From positions 558,001-622,000 of the forward strand of contig NZ_FXEH01000006.1 in NCBI RefSeq assembly GCF_900176565.1: 64,000 bases of DNA, read 5' to 3'. Positions 61,659 through 64,000 of this stretch are shown piece after piece. This DNA is from Thalassobacillus devorans. Lineage in GTDB: Bacteria; Bacillota; Bacilli; Bacillales; Halobacillaceae. Under the pieces are notes generated by a model. It was not told the origin of the DNA and did no database searches. It worked only from the letters and a program-made list of their open reading frames with translations. Each line of letters opens with the position of its first letter. The first letter of the stretch is position 1. The position numbers were made by a program, and so were the translations under genes.

Positions 61659-62579
61659 TCAAGAAGTATTCCTGTTGTAAGCGGGCGTGCGGTATTTTTT
61701 CATTAAATGTCTTCTGCCGAGCACATTGATGGTGATTACCCCTAACAAGGCGACGGCACCACCGATCAGCGACAACACAGATGGAAGTTCATTCAGCCAG
61801 ACCCATCCGAAAAAGACAGCGACCGCGGGCTCGAGATACATCATGCTTGTCACCGAGCTGGCATTGCCGAGCGACAGGGCGGTCGACCAGGTGACGTATG
61901 CGACGCCCGCCGGGAAAATACCGACATAAATGGCAGCGAGGTTCGCTTCCATGCTTGCCTGCTGGACAGTATCAAACAGACCAGGACTGAAGATGAAAAA
62001 GGGAATGGTACCGGACCAGGTGACGTAAGCGGTCAGCTCAATCGGTTTGTAGCGGCGGAAGAACGGTTTTTGGAAAACGAAAAAAATGGACGTTGCGATC
62101 GTCGCCATTACTAATAGCATTGCCCCAGAAGACAGGGTGAAGCTCGATCCGGAAGAGCCGACCGTGATTAGCAGGATGCCGACAAATCCGATGCCGAGGC
62201 CGATCCAGCCGAAGGTGCCGAGCTTTTCTTTTAACGCGATGACGGCAATGATCGCTGTGAAAATTGGCGCGGCTCCGATCAGCATGCCGGCGGTTCCGGA
62301 CGAGACGGTGATTTCACCAAATGTAACACCGGTGTGATAGATACTTATGCCGACAAATCCAAGGGCCAAAAGCGGGAGAACATCTTTTTTAACCGGCAGC
62401 TTAAACTTCACGCCTGGCCACAGGGCGTAAATCGCGAACAGGGCGGATGCGATCAGGTAACGGAACAGCACCAGGTGTCCCGCGGTATAGCCGCCGTGGA
62501 GGCTCGCGCGGATCGCGGCAAATGTCGAACCCCAGATCAGTACCGTAATAAATGCCAGTGTAAATGCCTGTTTGTTCAT
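61659..62579 (-). CDS. EamA/DMT-family exporter
   Basis: 306 residues, ten membrane segments in two EamA repeats; the first opens FITVLIWGSTFAAIRASLHG and the second near 145 (LSSGAMLLVMATIATSIFFV). Segments LEPAVAVFFGWVWLNELPS close the second repeat. Substrate unknown. AGGAGG precedes the ATG. It lies 17 bp after another DMT gene and the two form an operon, maybe a paired exporter. Confidence 0.88.
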   Translation of the reverse strand: MNKQAFTLAFITVLIWGSTFAAIRASLHGGYTAGHLVLFRYLIASALFAIYALWPGVKFKLPVKKDVLPLLALGFVGISIYHTGVTFGEITVSSGTAGMLIGAAPIFTAIIAVIALKEKLGTFGWIGLGIGFVGILLITVGSSGSSFTLSSGAMLLVMATIATSIFFVFQKPFFRRYKPIELTAYVTWSGTIPFFIFSPGLFDTVQQASMEANLAAIYVGIFPAGVAYVTWSTALSLGNASSVTSMMYLEPAVAVFFGWVWLNELPSVLSLIGGAVALLGVITINVLGRRHLMKKYRTPAYNRNTS

Positions 62580-62596
62580 TCACAGCAACCTCCTTT

Positions 62597-63580
62597 TCAA
62601 GCACCGAATGATTCCTTTTTTGCTTCCTTGTTCGGGGAAGCAGAGATCTTTTTTGTAAAATAACTGTGCAGCGCCATGCCAGTGATGATGATGAAAAGTC
62701 CCGCCAGGGCGATGCCACTAGGGAGCGGGGCTGACAGCAGCCAGGCTTCTCCGAGCAGAACAAATAATACCTGTGTGGACTGGGTCGCTTCGACGGCAGC
62801 AAGCTTTCCTTGATTTTTTCTCGCCCGGTCCGTTGCAATGAAAAATAATGTCGTTGCGATAACACCGGAGCTGATCGCGACAATGAACGTCTGCAGCAGC
62901 TGGTCATTGGACGGGGCGCCAGCAGTGACCCAACCGGCAGCCGCGATGAGCAGCCAGAACGGAAGGCTTGCGAGGGTCATGCCGAGCACCCGTTGAAAGG
63001 TATCGAGCCTTCCGCCGCACACCTCCATCATTTTCCGGTTTCCGAGCGGGTACGCAAACGCTGCGACCACGACCGGCAGCACGCCGATCAGCATTTCATA
63101 AATCGTCAGCTCGCCTGCTTTTTGCACCTGGATTAATGCCACTCCAAAAAGAATCAACAGGGAAAACGTCAGGGCCCTCACTTCCAGCTTGTTCCGTACT
63201 TTGACTGGTCCTTCGGCGGTCTCGACTGTTTTGTGAAAAAGCGGGCCAAGCAGCGCTCCGGCAACAATCGTCATTTGCCAGGTACCGGCGACAAGCCAGC
63301 CGGGCCCGTAGGCTGCCGCGTAGGTTAGCGGAGCATAAAATAAAACAAATCCGACAAAACTCCAAGTGATCCAAGGAAAAGGATTACGTCTTAATTCGGC
63401 AATCACTTGCCGGCCATTCTTCCTAACGAGTACAATAAGAATTAAAAACGGTACCATAAAAAGAAAACGCAGCGATGAACTCCATAACCAGCTGCCGCCC
63501 GACAACTCCATGGAGCGGTTCAAGATGAAGGTCACCGCAAAGAAAACAGACGCCAAAATCCCAATAAGAATTTCTTTCAT
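62597..63580 (-). CDS. Multidrug-resistance-type DMT exporter (PF13536-like)
   Basis: 327 residues with ten membrane segments. ILASVFFAVTFILNRSMELSGGSWLWSSSLRF and ATQSTQVLFVLLGEAWLLSAPLPSGIALAG are typical of the EmrE-like PF13536 group. Lys- and Glu-rich C-terminus. Divergent from an XRE regulator that begins 105 bp away and may control it. GGGG precedes ATG. Cotranscribed with the DMT gene at 61659. Confidence 0.85.
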   Translation of the reverse strand: MKEILIGILASVFFAVTFILNRSMELSGGSWLWSSSLRFLFMVPFLILIVLVRKNGRQVIAELRRNPFPWITWSFVGFVLFYAPLTYAAAYGPGWLVAGTWQMTIVAGALLGPLFHKTVETAEGPVKVRNKLEVRALTFSLLILFGVALIQVQKAGELTIYEMLIGVLPVVVAAFAYPLGNRKMMEVCGGRLDTFQRVLGMTLASLPFWLLIAAAGWVTAGAPSNDQLLQTFIVAISSGVIATTLFFIATDRARKNQGKLAAVEATQSTQVLFVLLGEAWLLSAPLPSGIALAGLFIIITGMALHSYFTKKISASPNKEAKKESFGA

Positions 63581-63685
63581 ATCATCCCCGCTTTTTCAAT
63601 TTGTAAAGTATACTATTTATCCTATAAACTATATTATACATATATTCCTAGTGCCTGCCTAGGAAATTCAGGAAGGAGAAATCCA

Positions 63686-64000
63686 GTGGACGAGTACCAG
63701 AAAGAAGTGGAAAAGTTAGCGAAGCAAGTAGGTTCCACCCTAAGAAACATCCGAAAAGAAAAAGGAATCAGCCTTCAGCAGCTTAGTGAACAGACGGGGG
63801 TTAGTGCGCTGACGCTAGGGAACATCGAGCGAGGCGAGGCTAACCCGTCGCTTGCTGTGATTTGGAAGATAGCGAATGGCTTAAGGATTCCGATCTCGAT
63901 GCTTTTGAATGAACAGCAGGAAGTGAAAATATCCCCGAACCATGAAGGGAATCGGGTTCTCAGTGACGACGAAGCCATCCGGCTCGAGCCAATGTTTGAT
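63686..64000 (+). CDS. XRE-family regulator, cut by the window edge
   Basis: 105 codons are visible and the frame is open to the last base. The HTH is complete: VGSTLRNIRKEKGISLQQLSEQTGVSALTLGNIERGEANPSLAVIWKIA, then ISMLLNEQQEV. The following HEGNRVLSDDEAIRLEPMF resembles the linker to a cupin sensing domain, common in XRE-cupin regulators. GTG start behind AAGGAGA. Divergent from two DMT exporters, its probable targets. Confidence 0.85.
   Translation, partial: MDEYQKEVEKLAKQVGSTLRNIRKEKGISLQQLSEQTGVSALTLGNIERGEANPSLAVIWKIANGLRIPISMLLNEQQEVKISPNHEGNRVLSDDEAIRLEPMFD

Noticed and set aside
61482-61706. Plus-strand open frame of Leu-Gly-Arg-Tyr heptads as a gene
   Set aside because: The frame follows from a 21-bp DNA repeat, has no ribosome site and runs through the next terminator. 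The same repeat elsewhere has no open frame with a start.

Overview
The window looks like chromosome from a moderately halophilic Bacillaceae (Halobacillus or Virgibacillus-like). The basis is: strong AGGAGG-type ribosome sites with many TTG and GTG starts, a paiA-paiB pair, fosB, a guanidine-I riboswitch in front of ykkC-ykkD, two BrnQ carriers, a BCCT carrier beside a carnitine-to-betaine operon, and a BsrG/Fst-like type I toxin. No rRNA or tRNA genes, prophage or CRISPR array were seen. Species is inference.

Layout. 1-11 kb: FAD monooxygenase-like gene, YczE-type membrane protein, truncated amine oxidase, EamA exporter, a GC-rich DUF899 gene that looks imported, an S66 peptidase, a stand-alone antitoxin-like RNA, a lipoprotein and an MFS pump. 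11-16 kb: cadC-cadA metal resistance with its operator, then the guanidine riboswitch and ykkCD, then an RDD gene between two 95-bp direct repeats. 16-27 kb: GntR regulator and brnQ sharing an operator-like sequence, a type I toxin-antitoxin locus, secreted amidase, two drug-type MFS pumps, a haloperoxidase/PAP2 protein and a catalase. 27-32 kb: MarR-paiA-paiB operon and small membrane genes. 32.8-34.7 kb: an intact IS1182-type element inserted in the loop of a terminator. 34.7-41 kb: brnQ copy 2, TetR, BCCT transporter, and the operon for dehydrocarnitine cleavage, L-carnitine dehydrogenase and a thioesterase. 41-64 kb: a patchwork of mostly single genes (lipoprotein, DUF2207, arylamine acetyltransferase, RraA-like, M20 hydrolase, YkvI, AraC and MFS, fosB, DUF4003, LysR and AEC carrier, maa, two DMT exporters and an XRE regulator that runs off the edge).

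The most unusual content lies between genes. Three dispersed repeat families recur, all on the plus strand or palindromic. (i) Arrays with a strict 52-bp period, each unit with a GGTCTT...AAGACC dyad whose arms change together between units; at least seven loci. (ii) Imperfect 21-bp tandem repeats, consensus near TTAGGGCGGTAT; five loci. (iii) Hairpins with GTGCCTG...CAGGCAC arms that act as or resemble terminators. The 52-bp family is the best candidate for something not yet described: the period is not a multiple of three, arrays stop at gene borders, and arm covariation suggests selection on structure.

Genes that work together: carnitine uptake and conversion to glycine betaine (36.8-41.0 kb) fits a salt-tolerant organism; cadCA, ykkCD, fosB, catalase and several exporters form a scattered detoxification set.
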